In this document: positions 7,032 to 14,109 of the stretch, piece after piece
Position numbering within the stretch: position 1 is the first letter of the stretch
Layout of the letters: each line of letters begins with the position of its first letter
NCBI GenBank assembly: GCA_002007315.1
Contig: LNZQ01000029.1
Span: 1 to 15,536 of the forward strand
DNA length: 15,536 nucleotides
From: Epulopiscium sp. Nele67-Bin004
GTDB lineage: Bacteria > Bacillota_A > Clostridia > Lachnospirales > Cellulosilyticaceae
Direction: 5' to 3'
Translations under genes and position numbers: made by a program
Notes under the pieces: generated by a model
What the model was told of the DNA's origin: nothing
The model's database searches: none
The model's input: only the letters and a program-made list of their open reading frames with translations

Positions 7032-8906
7032 ATGAAATCTGTTTTAGAAAAAATGATTTTGCCACAACCAGTAAAAGATTTACTTGCAAAACAAAATAGA
7101 TTGATCGTTCCAGAAAGTAGAGAGCATCTTTTAGAGCTTGCTATGGGTGGAGCTGGAAATAAAGAATATACTGTAAGTTACGACGTTGAAGGTGTTGGAG
7201 AAATCGTTGAGGCTAGAGTTGTTAAATGTAAAAATGGTGTTGCTGTAAACTATATGGAAACTCACATGAGAAGACGTGACCCAAATTGTATGGTAATCTC
7301 GGATACTTTACCAACTGACAAAACAAAGTATATTGATAGATTTGGTGTTGAATTTGATGAAACAAGACAACAAACTTTGGATTGGCTTGACCAAGGTGAG
7401 CTTATAGTTATGGCATTTATGTCTGGTGGACATGAATATGGATATGAATCACTTTTGATTGCACCAGCAAACACAGGATTTTTTGCGGCTGCACTTGCTG
7501 ACTTACAAGGACTTGTTCCACTAGAAAACATTAGAGATGGATTTAAGCCACGTGCAATTTTATACGTTGCACCACCTTTTAGACACACACACTATGAAGG
7601 CAAACAAGTTGTTGTTCATCACCGTAGCGAAGGCATGCATGAGGTGTTTGCATACAACTTATATCCAGGGCCAAGTGCTAAAAAAGGTATTTACGGCGTG
7701 TTGTTAACTATTGGTGAAGCGGAAGGTTGGGTTACACTTCATGCATCAACAGTTAGAGTAATTACGCCATATGAAAATGTGTTTACTATTATGCACGAAG
7801 GTGCAAGTGGTGGTGGAAAAAGTGAGATGATCGAACAAATCCACACGGACATAAAAGGAAAAATGGCGTTAGCAACAAACTTAATTACAGGTGACTCAAC
7901 TTATATGGACGTTAGAGTTGAATGTGAGCTTCATCCTGTAACAGACGATATGGCTATAGTTCATCCAAGTTATCAAGCAGGGACAAAACTTATGGTTACA
8001 GACGGAGAAGAAGGTTGGTTTTTACGTGTAAACCATATCACTGGTTATGGAACAGACCCATATTATGAAAAAATGTGTGTTCACCCAAAAGAGCCACTAA
8101 TTTTCTTAAATATGGAAGCGTCACCAGACTCAACATGTCTAATTTGGGAGCACACTATAGATGAAGACCTTGGAAAACCATGTCCAAACCCAAGAATAAT
8201 TATACCAAGAAGACGTATTGACCACATTGTAAATGAACCAGTTGAAGTTGACATCAGAAGTTTTGGGGTGCGTGCACCATCTTGTACAAAAGATAACCCA
8301 ACTTACGGTATTATGGGTATGTTCCACGTGTTGCCACCAGCATTGGCGTGGTTGTGGAGACTTGTTGCACCTCGTGGGCATGCAAACCCAAGTATTCTTG
8401 ACAGCGACGGAATGAAAAGTGAAGGTGTTGGGTCATATTGGCCGTTTGCAACCGGACGTAAAGTTGAGCAAGCAAACTTGTTGTTAAAACAAATTTTGAA
8501 CACACCAGACACAGGATATATTCTTATTCCAAACCAACACATTGGGGCGTATGAAGTTGGCTTTAGAGGTCAATGGATTACTAGAGAATATCTTGCAAGA
8601 CGTGGTTCAACTAGATTTAATCGCAAACAACTTGTTGAGTCAAGATGCCCATTGCTTGGATATGCACCAGCAAATGTTAGGGTAGATGGATTTGACATTC
8701 CAACAGTGCTTCTTGACACAAGCCGTCAACCTGAAATCGGCTTAAAAGGGTATGATGAAGGGGCAAAAATCTTGTATGATTTCTTTAGACAAGAGCTTAC
8801 ACCTTTCTTATCAGATCAACTTCACCCACTTGGGCGAGTTATAATTGAATATTGTTTGAAAAATGCTAAAGTTGAAGATTACGAGCAACTATTGCATTTT
8901 AGATAA
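7032..8906 (+). CDS. PEPCK-like P-loop protein, DUF4914 type
   Basis: 624 residues, preceded by GTAGGGGGAGAG. By overall wording I recognise the DUF4914 family of Clostridia and other anaerobes, whose fold is related to phosphoenolpyruvate carboxykinase. A PEPCK-style nucleotide loop, HEGASGGGKSEM, sits at residues 255-266 (K263, S264). Downstream are ITGDSTYMD, HPVTDDMAIVHP and an Arg-rich IIIPRRRIDHI that may contribute metal and substrate contacts. It lacks the overall sequence of true GTP- or ATP-PEPCK, so the substrate is unknown; a kinase- or carboxykinase-like reaction is an inference. It is monocistronic between its own promoter and a strong terminator, which suggests a self-contained metabolic function. 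Confidence 0.7.
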   Translation: MKSVLEKMILPQPVKDLLAKQNRLIVPESREHLLELAMGGAGNKEYTVSYDVEGVGEIVEARVVKCKNGVAVNYMETHMRRRDPNCMVISDTLPTDKTKYIDRFGVEFDETRQQTLDWLDQGELIVMAFMSGGHEYGYESLLIAPANTGFFAAALADLQGLVPLENIRDGFKPRAILYVAPPFRHTHYEGKQVVVHHRSEGMHEVFAYNLYPGPSAKKGIYGVLLTIGEAEGWVTLHASTVRVITPYENVFTIMHEGASGGGKSEMIEQIHTDIKGKMALATNLITGDSTYMDVRVECELHPVTDDMAIVHPSYQAGTKLMVTDGEEGWFLRVNHITGYGTDPYYEKMCVHPKEPLIFLNMEASPDSTCLIWEHTIDEDLGKPCPNPRIIIPRRRIDHIVNEPVEVDIRSFGVRAPSCTKDNPTYGIMGMFHVLPPALAWLWRLVAPRGHANPSILDSDGMKSEGVGSYWPFATGRKVEQANLLLKQILNTPDTGYILIPNQHIGAYEVGFRGQWITREYLARRGSTRFNRKQLVESRCPLLGYAPANVRVDGFDIPTVLLDTSRQPEIGLKGYDEGAKILYDFFRQELTPFLSDQLHPLGRVIIEYCLKNAKVEDYEQLLHFR

Positions 8907-8911
8907 AATAT

Positions 8912-8940
8912 GGGGGACATCTATAAGGTGTCCCTTTTTT
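8912..8940 (+). terminator. Intrinsic terminator after the DUF4914-like gene
   Basis: GGGACATC (8914-8921) pairs with GGTGTCCC (8927-8934) with one wobble pair around TATAA, followed by six T. Confidence 0.85.
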
Positions 8941-8951
8941 GGAGGTTAGAT

Positions 8952-9110
8952 ATGAAAATAGCAATTTGCGACGATACAAAAGAGCATAAGGACGTAGCAT
9001 TAAAAAATTTGATGGATATACAAATGGCACTTAGCAGGCTTGAGGAGCGAAAAGGTAATATATTTACATTTAATTCAAAAGGCATTGAAGAATTTGTTTA
9101 TATAAAAGAT
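8952..9110 (+). pseudogene. LytTR response regulator, N-terminal receiver fragment
   Basis: Starting after GGAGG (8941-8945), the frame reads MKIAICDDTKEHKDVAL, the typical start of an AgrA/LytTR-family receiver domain with the paired acidic residues D7 and D8. It continues to about residue 52 (FVYIKD) and is then interrupted by an IS200/IS605-type element and stops at 9146. The part of the receiver that holds the phospho-acceptor Asp (normally near residue 55-60), the conserved Thr/Ser and the Lys is absent. Its DNA-binding half is found after the element (9449-9732), so the gene is broken and deleted internally. Confidence 0.8.
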
Positions 9111-9452
9111 CTGAAACTCCCACAGCTAAAGCAGTGGGGTTCTTAGGTACTGAACAACCTTCTTAAGAGCCTCGAAAGTACTCAAACACTGATTATTTTC
9201 CCTAAGACTTTCACTATCAATAGCTCCATTGAACTAATTAGCGATAGTATAACGCCCGTTTCAAGACGCTGTTGGACATAAAAAACCGTTCAACGTGCAT
9301 TGAATATTTTACGGTAGAAATGACTACTTCTACCAACCTCATATATTCAGTTGTTAAAAGTAGTCTACACGAAAAAACACCTTTTGACAAGGTCTTTTTT
9401 CTAAAGTTAATGGGTGCTTATATCCCACCACTAAAGTAGTGGGCTTTACGCA
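9111..9452 (-). mobile_element. End-only IS200/IS605 (TnpB-type) element, MITE/PATE-like
   Basis: About 340 bp bounded by two subterminal hairpins: CTCCCAC...GTGGGG (9117-9139) and CCCACCACTAAAGTAGTGGG (9424-9443), the latter followed by CTTTACGC. These match, from memory, the ends of Clostridial IS200/IS605 and IS1341-like elements. Read on the minus strand, the left hairpin corresponds to the right end (..TACCTAAGAACCCCACTGC..) and the right hairpin to the left end. There is no tnpA or tnpB ORF inside and no terminal inverted repeats or target duplication, as expected for this family. It interrupts the response regulator gene. Confidence 0.7.
9117..9300 (-). ncRNA. Possible retained omega-RNA-like end of the TnpB element
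   Basis: In TnpB elements the right end encodes the guide RNA (omega/reRNA) scaffold, which ends at the terminal hairpin so that flanking DNA becomes the guide. On the minus strand, 9300 to 9117 looks like that non-coding segment and ends in the expected hairpin. The guide would then be the flanking receiver-domain sequence starting near 9110. No promoter has been established, and no TnpB is encoded here to use it. Confidence 0.3.
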
Positions 9453-9732
9453 CTTTTCTGTAATTTATTTTGAAAGTGTGTTAAACAAAATAAAAATATA
9501 TACTAAGGGTGAAGTTTATACTTTTTTGGGTAAAATAAAAGATATTTGGGGGGAAGTTGGCAAGTACGATATTTTTGTTAGACCGAGCAGGTCGTTTATA
9601 GTAAACTTTGAGCATGTAAATTGGGAAGATAAAAATAAAATCACAGTAGGTGATACGCAAATAAATATTGGACGTATTTATAAGGAAGAAACTCTTGACA
9701 GATACAAACAATTTTTGAGAGTAAGAAGATAA
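9449..9732 (+). pseudogene. LytTR response regulator, C-terminal DNA-binding fragment
   Basis: The frame resumes as FSVIYFESVLNKIKIYTKGE and continues through VRPSRSFIVNFEHV and INIGRIYKEETLDRYKQF, a near-complete LytTR DNA-binding domain of the AgrA, VirR and AlgR type (about 93 residues), ending at 9732. The stop overlaps the kinase start by one base (TAATG). An ATG at 9439 lies in the element end and is not the native start. Roughly 80-90 residues of the normal protein between the two fragments are missing, so the element's arrival was accompanied by a deletion. Whether the LytTR part is still made is unknown. Confidence 0.8.
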
Positions 9733-11039
9733 TGGGGTACTGGAATTTTTTGATTGCGAATATTGTTCAGTGTTGTGCATTGCAAGGAATGTTTGTGAGA
9801 TTATTTGAGGCTAAGCCAGCAAAAAAAGGCAACATATTTTTAAGTTACTTGTTGATGTTTATAATAATGGACACTGTACGGTATTTATCTAATTCGGCAA
9901 ACAATGGAATATATATTTATACTTCAAACGCAATAGGACTATTTATAATATTAATACTATTTTTTAGAGGAAGTATTTTAGCAAAAATTATGACTACAAT
10001 AGTGGGGTTGGTTGTTGTGGGGTGTGTGGAGTTGTTGGTGTTTATTATTTTCGATGCGTTCATTGTACCAATTATAGGGCTTAAATATATTGACCAACTA
10101 TTTTTAATAACATTGAGTTTAACTTTGCTAAGTATACCAAAAATATTTGATTACTGTTTTGATACGTCAATCCCGTTATTGCAAAAGGATACAGTTAATA
10201 GCCGTAGGCAGGCGATATATATTATTAGTGTGCCACTCATAAGTTGTGTAATCATGTTTTTGATGGTTAGAATGATAGCGTTGCCAGTGTATGAATTGGT
10301 GTGGGACACTATAATTATGTGTGTATTGATGCTTGTTATAAATGTTGTGTATTTTGTGAACTATGAGCGACTTATAAAAGTTGCAAACACACAAGCCGAA
10401 GTTGCGATTGCAAATGAACAAGTTAAATATTATTTTAATTTGTATGAGTTGCTACAAAAGGAGCATAAAGAAGTTTTGAAGTTAAAGCACAACTTCACTT
10501 ATGATTTGCTAAGTATACAAAATGCTATAGAACATGCCGATTATGAAAAAGCACTTGGTGAGATAAAAGAAAAGCTGGAGATAACGCACACTTCAAATAG
10601 TTTTATTTGTAATGTGCCGATAATTGACGCAATTATTAATTATAAGTTGTATGAAGTTAGAGATACGGATATTATTATAAATGTGCAGGTGTCTATGCAC
10701 GATAGTTTGGCAGTGGAAAATTCGCATATTGCAAATATTTTGGGTAATTTGCTTGATAATGCGATATACGCTTGCAAAAATAATGTGGGGGAAAAACTTA
10801 TTGAGGTGTCAATTAGGCAGTTGCAAAATAATTTATATGTTTCGATAATAAATAGCAATGAGCAGGAGATAAAATTTAAAAAAGGTGTGCCTATATCGAG
10901 TAAGAGAGATGGTGCACAATATGGAATAGGGATAAAAACGATACAAAATATTGTTGATATTTATAACGGAATGTTGGATATAGAAGTTCAAAATAATAAG
11001 TTTATTGTGGATATAGTGTTGTTTAATTGCATGACTTAG
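9732..11039 (+). CDS. AgrC-like sensor histidine kinase (GHKL family)
   Basis: 435 residues. About six hydrophobic segments span residues 1-215, forming a membrane sensor, followed by a coiled dimerisation stretch (~220-250). The phospho-acceptor His is H253 in LKHNFTYDLLSIQ; the family consensus is closer to RHDFxNHL, so the neighbouring Asp and Asn are changed. The ATPase domain has the N-box NILGNLLDNA (residues 335-344) and the G-box YGIGIKTIQNIV (from 397). It belongs to the AgrC/ComD-type kinases that usually sense peptides and pair with LytTR regulators. Its partner lies immediately upstream, overlapping by one base, and is broken. The C-terminus (FNCMT-stop) coincides with a direct repeat flanking the next module. 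Confidence 0.85.
   Translation: MGYWNFLIANIVQCCALQGMFVRLFEAKPAKKGNIFLSYLLMFIIMDTVRYLSNSANNGIYIYTSNAIGLFIILILFFRGSILAKIMTTIVGLVVVGCVELLVFIIFDAFIVPIIGLKYIDQLFLITLSLTLLSIPKIFDYCFDTSIPLLQKDTVNSRRQAIYIISVPLISCVIMFLMVRMIALPVYELVWDTIIMCVLMLVINVVYFVNYERLIKVANTQAEVAIANEQVKYYFNLYELLQKEHKEVLKLKHNFTYDLLSIQNAIEHADYEKALGEIKEKLEITHTSNSFICNVPIIDAIINYKLYEVRDTDIIINVQVSMHDSLAVENSHIANILGNLLDNAIYACKNNVGEKLIEVSIRQLQNNLYVSIINSNEQEIKFKKGVPISSKRDGAQYGIGIKTIQNIVDIYNGMLDIEVQNNKFIVDIVLFNCMT
11022..11035 (+). repeat. 14-bp direct repeat, copy 1 (3' end of the kinase gene)
   Basis: TTTAATTGCATGAC is exactly repeated at 11662-11675, 640 bp away. This copy encodes the last residues of the kinase. Together the copies bracket the toxin-antitoxin module. 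Confidence 0.75.
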
Positions 11040-11056
11040 TTATGTGAAAGTTTTAG

Positions 11057-11085
11057 TTGATAAGTTATACAAAAATAGATATAAT
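11057..11085 (+). promoter_or_regulatory. Promoter of the toxin-antitoxin module
   Basis: TTGATA (11057-11062), a 17-base spacer, then a perfect TATAAT (11080-11085), 34 bases before the antitoxin ATG at 11119. Confidence 0.75.
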
Positions 11086-11118
11086 AACATAATCCTATAA
11101 ATATGAAAGGTGATTGGA

Positions 11119-11292
11119 ATGGAGCTACTAGAACAATTAATTAATGATTTTAAAACTTTAGATGTGAGTCATCAAACGGAAGTTATTGATTTTGTAAAAT
11201 TAGTTAAGGAGAAACAAGAGGCAGAATTTTTGTCAATAGTGGAAGATATTTTTGAAGAATATGATGAGAGCTTAAAGGAACTTGCTAAATGA
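11119..11292 (+). CDS. Antitoxin of a Doc-type toxin-antitoxin pair
   Basis: 57 residues from the ATG at 11119, which follows AAAGGTG; a GTG at 11110 is possible but falls inside that ribosome binding site. The N-terminal half (ELLEQLINDFKTLDVSHQ then EVIDFVKLVKEKQE) resembles the short DUF2281-like antitoxin helices. The acidic C-terminal half (SIVEDIFEEYDESLKELAK) resembles the Phd-type tail that wraps around the Doc toxin. It overlaps the toxin start by four bases (ATGA), giving translational coupling. Antitoxins of this layout usually also autoregulate their promoter; here that is inference. Confidence 0.7.
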   Translation: MELLEQLINDFKTLDVSHQTEVIDFVKLVKEKQEAEFLSIVEDIFEEYDESLKELAK

Positions 11293-11666
11293 TTACTTTA
11301 AGTTATGAGCAGGTTTTACACATTCATGAAAGAACTATTATTAAACATGGTGGGAGTCAAGGTGTTAGAGATAGTGGATTAATACAAAGTGCGTTATTAA
11401 AAGCTTGTGCTACTTTTGATGGTCAAGATCTATACCCTTCAACTATTAATAAAATAGCTACTATTACATTTAGTCTAGTAAAAAATCATGGATTTATTGA
11501 TGGAAATAAAAGAGTTGGAGCAATAGTCATGATTACTTTGTGTAGACTTAATAAAATTAATATCTCAATTAGCAACTACGAATTAACAAAGTTAATATTA
11601 GGAATTGCAGATAGTTCAATTAATGAAAATAAACTAAATGAATTTTTGCAAACACATACTATTTAA
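11289..11666 (+). CDS. doc: Doc-family toxin (death-on-curing, Fic superfamily)
   Basis: 125 residues, the usual length of phage P1 Doc (126). It contains the Doc/Fic active-site loop HGFIDGNKRVG, with H67, D71, N73, K74 and R75. The N-terminal LSYEQVLHIHERTIIKHGG and GLIQSALLKACATFDG are standard for the family. P1 Doc phosphorylates EF-Tu and stops translation. The gene is complete, so the module looks functional. It is coupled to its antitoxin and lies between 14-bp direct repeats. Confidence 0.92.
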   Translation: MITLSYEQVLHIHERTIIKHGGSQGVRDSGLIQSALLKACATFDGQDLYPSTINKIATITFSLVKNHGFIDGNKRVGAIVMITLCRLNKINISISNYELTKLILGIADSSINENKLNEFLQTHTI

Positions 11667-11675
11667 TTGCATGAC
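11662..11675 (+). repeat. 14-bp direct repeat, copy 2 (after the toxin gene)
   Basis: This is an exact copy of 11022-11035. Here, in the kinase reading frame, it would continue Phe-Asn-Cys-Met-Thr-Ser-Leu-stop and run straight into the terminator, so this copy probably preserves the original 3' end of the kinase gene. Confidence 0.75.
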
Positions 11676-11712
11676 CTCGCTTTAATTATAAAGTGAGGTC
11701 ATTATAAAATTG
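11671..11712 (+). terminator. Intrinsic terminator after the toxin gene
   Basis: ATGACCTCGCTTT pairs with AAAGTGAGGTCAT (one G-U) around a short A/T loop, then an A/T-rich tail with TTGTTTT. A second small perfect hairpin (TTTGTAT/ATACAAA, 11714-11730) directly follows the stop of the opposing Uma2 gene and may help end that transcript. Confidence 0.75.
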
Positions 11713-11732
11713 TTTTGTATTTGATACAAAGT

Positions 11733-12311
11733 TTAAGCTCCAAAAATATCTTCAAGAGAAATCTCCAAATCTTTAAAAAGATTAGGGACAATAAAAGTTT
11801 TATGTTCTTCTTGCTCGTTTTCATCAAGCGTTTCAAATTCTTCAGCGAGTATATAGCGATATACCTCGATTAATTTATACTTGCCATTTATTAAAATGTA
11901 TTGATTTATCGTATCACTTAGGGGGTCAACTATCCAATATTCTGAAACACCTATTCGTTCATATAAATCAAATTTAGTGCCTTGGTCGTCTTTTCGGTTG
12001 CTTGATAAAATTTCAACGATAAGACTCGGCACACCATAGTACCCGTTAGGTTTAAATTTATCTGGTTCGCACATAACAGCTATATCAGGTATGACATGAT
12101 TTTTAGGTTTATCTGGGTTATAGTACACATTGATTACTTGATAAACTTCACATTTCTTTTTTCTAAGATACATCTCGAAAGGTAATGTTATACGAAACAT
12201 AAGTTTGCTATGTTTGACGCTTGGCAAGGGTGACATATATACGATATCATCTATTATTTCGATTTTACGTGGATTTAAAATTTTATCTAATGAATTTACG
12301 GCTTTCTCCAT
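11733..12311 (-). CDS. Uma2-family (DUF820) PD-(D/E)XK nuclease-like protein
   Basis: 192 residues from the ATG at 12311. That start is preferred over one at 12422 because AAGGGATGTG precedes it and the TTGACA promoter lies between the two. The layout is typical of Uma2: EIIDDIVYMSPLPSVKHS, then VIPDIAVMCEPDKF with the PD motif, VPSLIVEILSSNRKDDQGTK with the E-x-(S) and K residues, and GVSEYWIVDP. The PD...VEIL..K pattern forms the nuclease-like active site. The biological role of Uma2 proteins is poorly known; they are abundant in cyanobacteria and some Firmicutes and may be linked to mobile elements. It converges on the Doc gene and diverges from the ABC transporter. Confidence 0.85.
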   Translation of the reverse strand: MEKAVNSLDKILNPRKIEIIDDIVYMSPLPSVKHSKLMFRITLPFEMYLRKKKCEVYQVINVYYNPDKPKNHVIPDIAVMCEPDKFKPNGYYGVPSLIVEILSSNRKDDQGTKFDLYERIGVSEYWIVDPLSDTINQYILINGKYKLIEVYRYILAEEFETLDENEQEEHKTFIVPNLFKDLEISLEDIFGA

Positions 12312-12341
12312 TTTATCACATCCCTTTATATTAATAACAAT

Positions 12342-12370
12342 AGAATAACCTAGCAACATTGTTATGTCAA
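12342..12370 (-). promoter_or_regulatory. Promoter of the Uma2 gene
   Basis: On the minus strand: a perfect TTGACA (12370-12365), a 17-base spacer, then TATTCT (12347-12342). Transcription would start near 12335, upstream of the ATG at 12311. Confidence 0.75.
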
Positions 12371-12487
12371 CTATTGATTGGGGAATATGTATTTCGTGCA
12401 AATAACCTTGTAACTTATGCAAGTTTTGTGCCCAGAAAAAAACTTTATGATATTATGGAGACATAGTTTGAAAAAGGAGATAAGCAA

Positions 12488-13213
12488 ATGAAACTTAACT
12501 TAGAAAATGTATCAAAAACTTATGGAGATGCAAAAATATTAAAAAATGTATCGCTAAATTTGGAGTCTGGGGGCGTGTATGGTTTGGTTGGTCCAAATGG
12601 GGCAGGAAAAACAACGCTAATTAAGCTATTAACAACGCTTGAAAAGCCAACTTCGGGAAAAATTAGCTTAAATGATGCTGATATAATATTAGACCCAAAA
12701 GCGATAAGGGGAAAACTTGGCTATTTGCCACAAGATGTAAACGTATATCCAAACTTAACAAGTGTGGAGTATTTAACGTATTTTGCAGGAATTAAAGGTA
12801 TCAACAAAAAGTCGATTAAGCCACATGTTGAAGAACTACTAAACTTGTTTAACTTGACACCATATACAAATAAAAAACTTGGTACATATTCTGGGGGAAT
12901 GAAACAACGTATTGGGCTTGCTTGTGCACTGCTTGGAAATCCACAAATAATTATACTTGATGAACCAAGCGTGGGGCTTGACCCTGAGGAGCGTATGAAC
13001 TTACGTAATTTGTTTGAAACGTTAGCTAAAACTAGAATTTTGATTTTATCGACACACATAATATCAGATATTGAACTTACAGCGAAAAATATTATTGTTT
13101 TACAAAGTGGCGAGATAAAATTTGCGGGCACTAAAGACGATTTTGTAAATACAAATGCAAACTTTGAACAAGCGTATCTAAATGCTATTGGGAAGGGGCA
13201 TATGTATGCATAA
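12488..13213 (+). CDS. ABC transporter ATP-binding protein
   Basis: 241 residues with all ABC ATPase motifs: Walker A GPNGAGKTTL (about residues 35-44), Q-loop LPQDV, signature YSGGMKQR, Walker B IIILDEPSVGLDP and the H-loop STHI. It is of the ABC-2/drug- and lantibiotic-export type (CcmA-like), and drives a permease encoded directly downstream. An AAAGGAGA ribosome binding site precedes the ATG. A TATGAT/TATTAT -10 region lies at about 12446-12456 with only a weak -35. The gene overlaps the permease start by eight bases, so they are coupled. Substrate unknown. Confidence 0.93.
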   Translation: MKLNLENVSKTYGDAKILKNVSLNLESGGVYGLVGPNGAGKTTLIKLLTTLEKPTSGKISLNDADIILDPKAIRGKLGYLPQDVNVYPNLTSVEYLTYFAGIKGINKKSIKPHVEELLNLFNLTPYTNKKLGTYSGGMKQRIGLACALLGNPQIIILDEPSVGLDPEERMNLRNLFETLAKTRILILSTHIISDIELTAKNIIVLQSGEIKFAGTKDDFVNTNANFEQAYLNAIGKGHMYA

Positions 13214-13395
13214 TATTTATTCTGTTATGATGATGACGTACAAAGATAAAGTTAGAAACTTTGGCTTTATAGCAGTAGTTTTTGCAACTGTCATAGGTGC
13301 GTTTTTATGTATCCCTGAAAAGTCGCCACTACTGATAATGACGATTGAGCCAGGGGTAATTATGCAAGGTGGAAATCCAACATGGATGCCGATGG
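13206..13395 (+). CDS. ABC-2 type permease, N-terminal fragment cut by the right junction
   Basis: It starts at the ATG at 13206 with GGAAGGGG upstream. It reads MHNIYSVMMMTYKDKVRN followed by one TM helix (FGFIAVVFATVIGAFLCIP) and an extracytoplasmic segment ending near NPTWMPM. This pattern (cytoplasmic N-terminus, TM1, long outer loop with a Trp) is typical of ABC-2 permeases, which normally have about six TM helices. After about 63 codons the sequence changes to vertebrate-like DNA. The open frame to 13478 is accidental. The missing rest should be found on another contig. Confidence 0.75.
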
Positions 13396-13410
13396 TTAGT
13401 GATGAGTGCC
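13388..13410. other. Right bacterial/vertebrate junction
   Basis: Bacterial coding sequence fades after about 13395 and is replaced by non-coding DNA of host-like composition. The exact base cannot be fixed by eye. There is no target-site duplication or element end, and no repeat shared with the left junction that I can see. Confidence 0.7.
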
Positions 13411-14109
13411 TGGAGCAAAGGAAAAGAGGGCGAAACATGCAGATGGGTAACGGCATGTTAAATGATCTTAAGAGATGAGCAACATGTCACACCAGGTCCT
13501 GCATACAAAGAGACACTGGGAGGTACAACAGTCCATGGTGACAGATTCAGAGAAGAAATGACTGAAGTAAGCAGGGAAATTAATGGAACATATCTCTTAC
13601 AATATGTACAGTGTAGAGGTTCTTGTCACAGATGTTTTTCTGTCATTACAGGCTCAAATAGACCTCTGATCCTATTATGAATGGCCATTTGTTTCAGGTT
13701 CTTTCCAGTGACCCTTTACAGGTAGATTTAAGATTATAGCTATGATACACTACACTACAACTACAATGCTATGATACACTGCCACTGCCATTTCTAAATG
13801 AAATGAAAAAGCAAATCTCACATTTTTTTTTCCTCAAACCTTATTAACAGAGTTGTTTTACCAAATGACAACAGACCTATAATCAAGTTGCACAGTACTT
13901 CACGTAGTGCAAAAAAAAAATGTTAAAAGAAAATGGAAAAATATATTGATCAAAAAAAGACATGAACAAAGGGGTTGATTGACTCTGTTTAATGAAAAAC
14001 ATGGCACTTGAAGTCAAAAACTCAGTGAACTAGCACCCAACTCTTGCAGTTCCACTCAGCTTGCCAGAGGTTTTTAGCTTCTTTTACCTTATTTTTGTTT
14101 TACAGCCCT
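13396..14109. other. Vertebrate-like non-coding DNA
   Basis: No gene, exon or known repeat is recognised in this 0.7-kb stretch. It has several A and T homopolymers (for example near 13820 and 13910) and no bacterial signals. The rest of the truncated SLC6 exon is not found here. Confidence 0.6.

Noticed and set aside
12312..12422. Upstream start for the Uma2 protein
   Set aside because: The TTGACA/TATTCT promoter lies within this extension, and the ribosome binding site precedes 12311.
1424..13395. Natural horizontal transfer of a 12-kb bacterial block into a fish chromosome
   Set aside because: Genes keep bacterial promoters, ribosome binding sites and terminators without introns; the edges cut a host exon and a bacterial gene arbitrarily, with no integration signature. 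Mis-assembly is simpler, though only reads can settle it.
13396..13478. Continuation of the ABC permease
   Set aside because: The frame stays open by chance, but the residues are polar and charged (DECLEQRKRGR) with no TM helices, and the DNA looks like the vertebrate flank.
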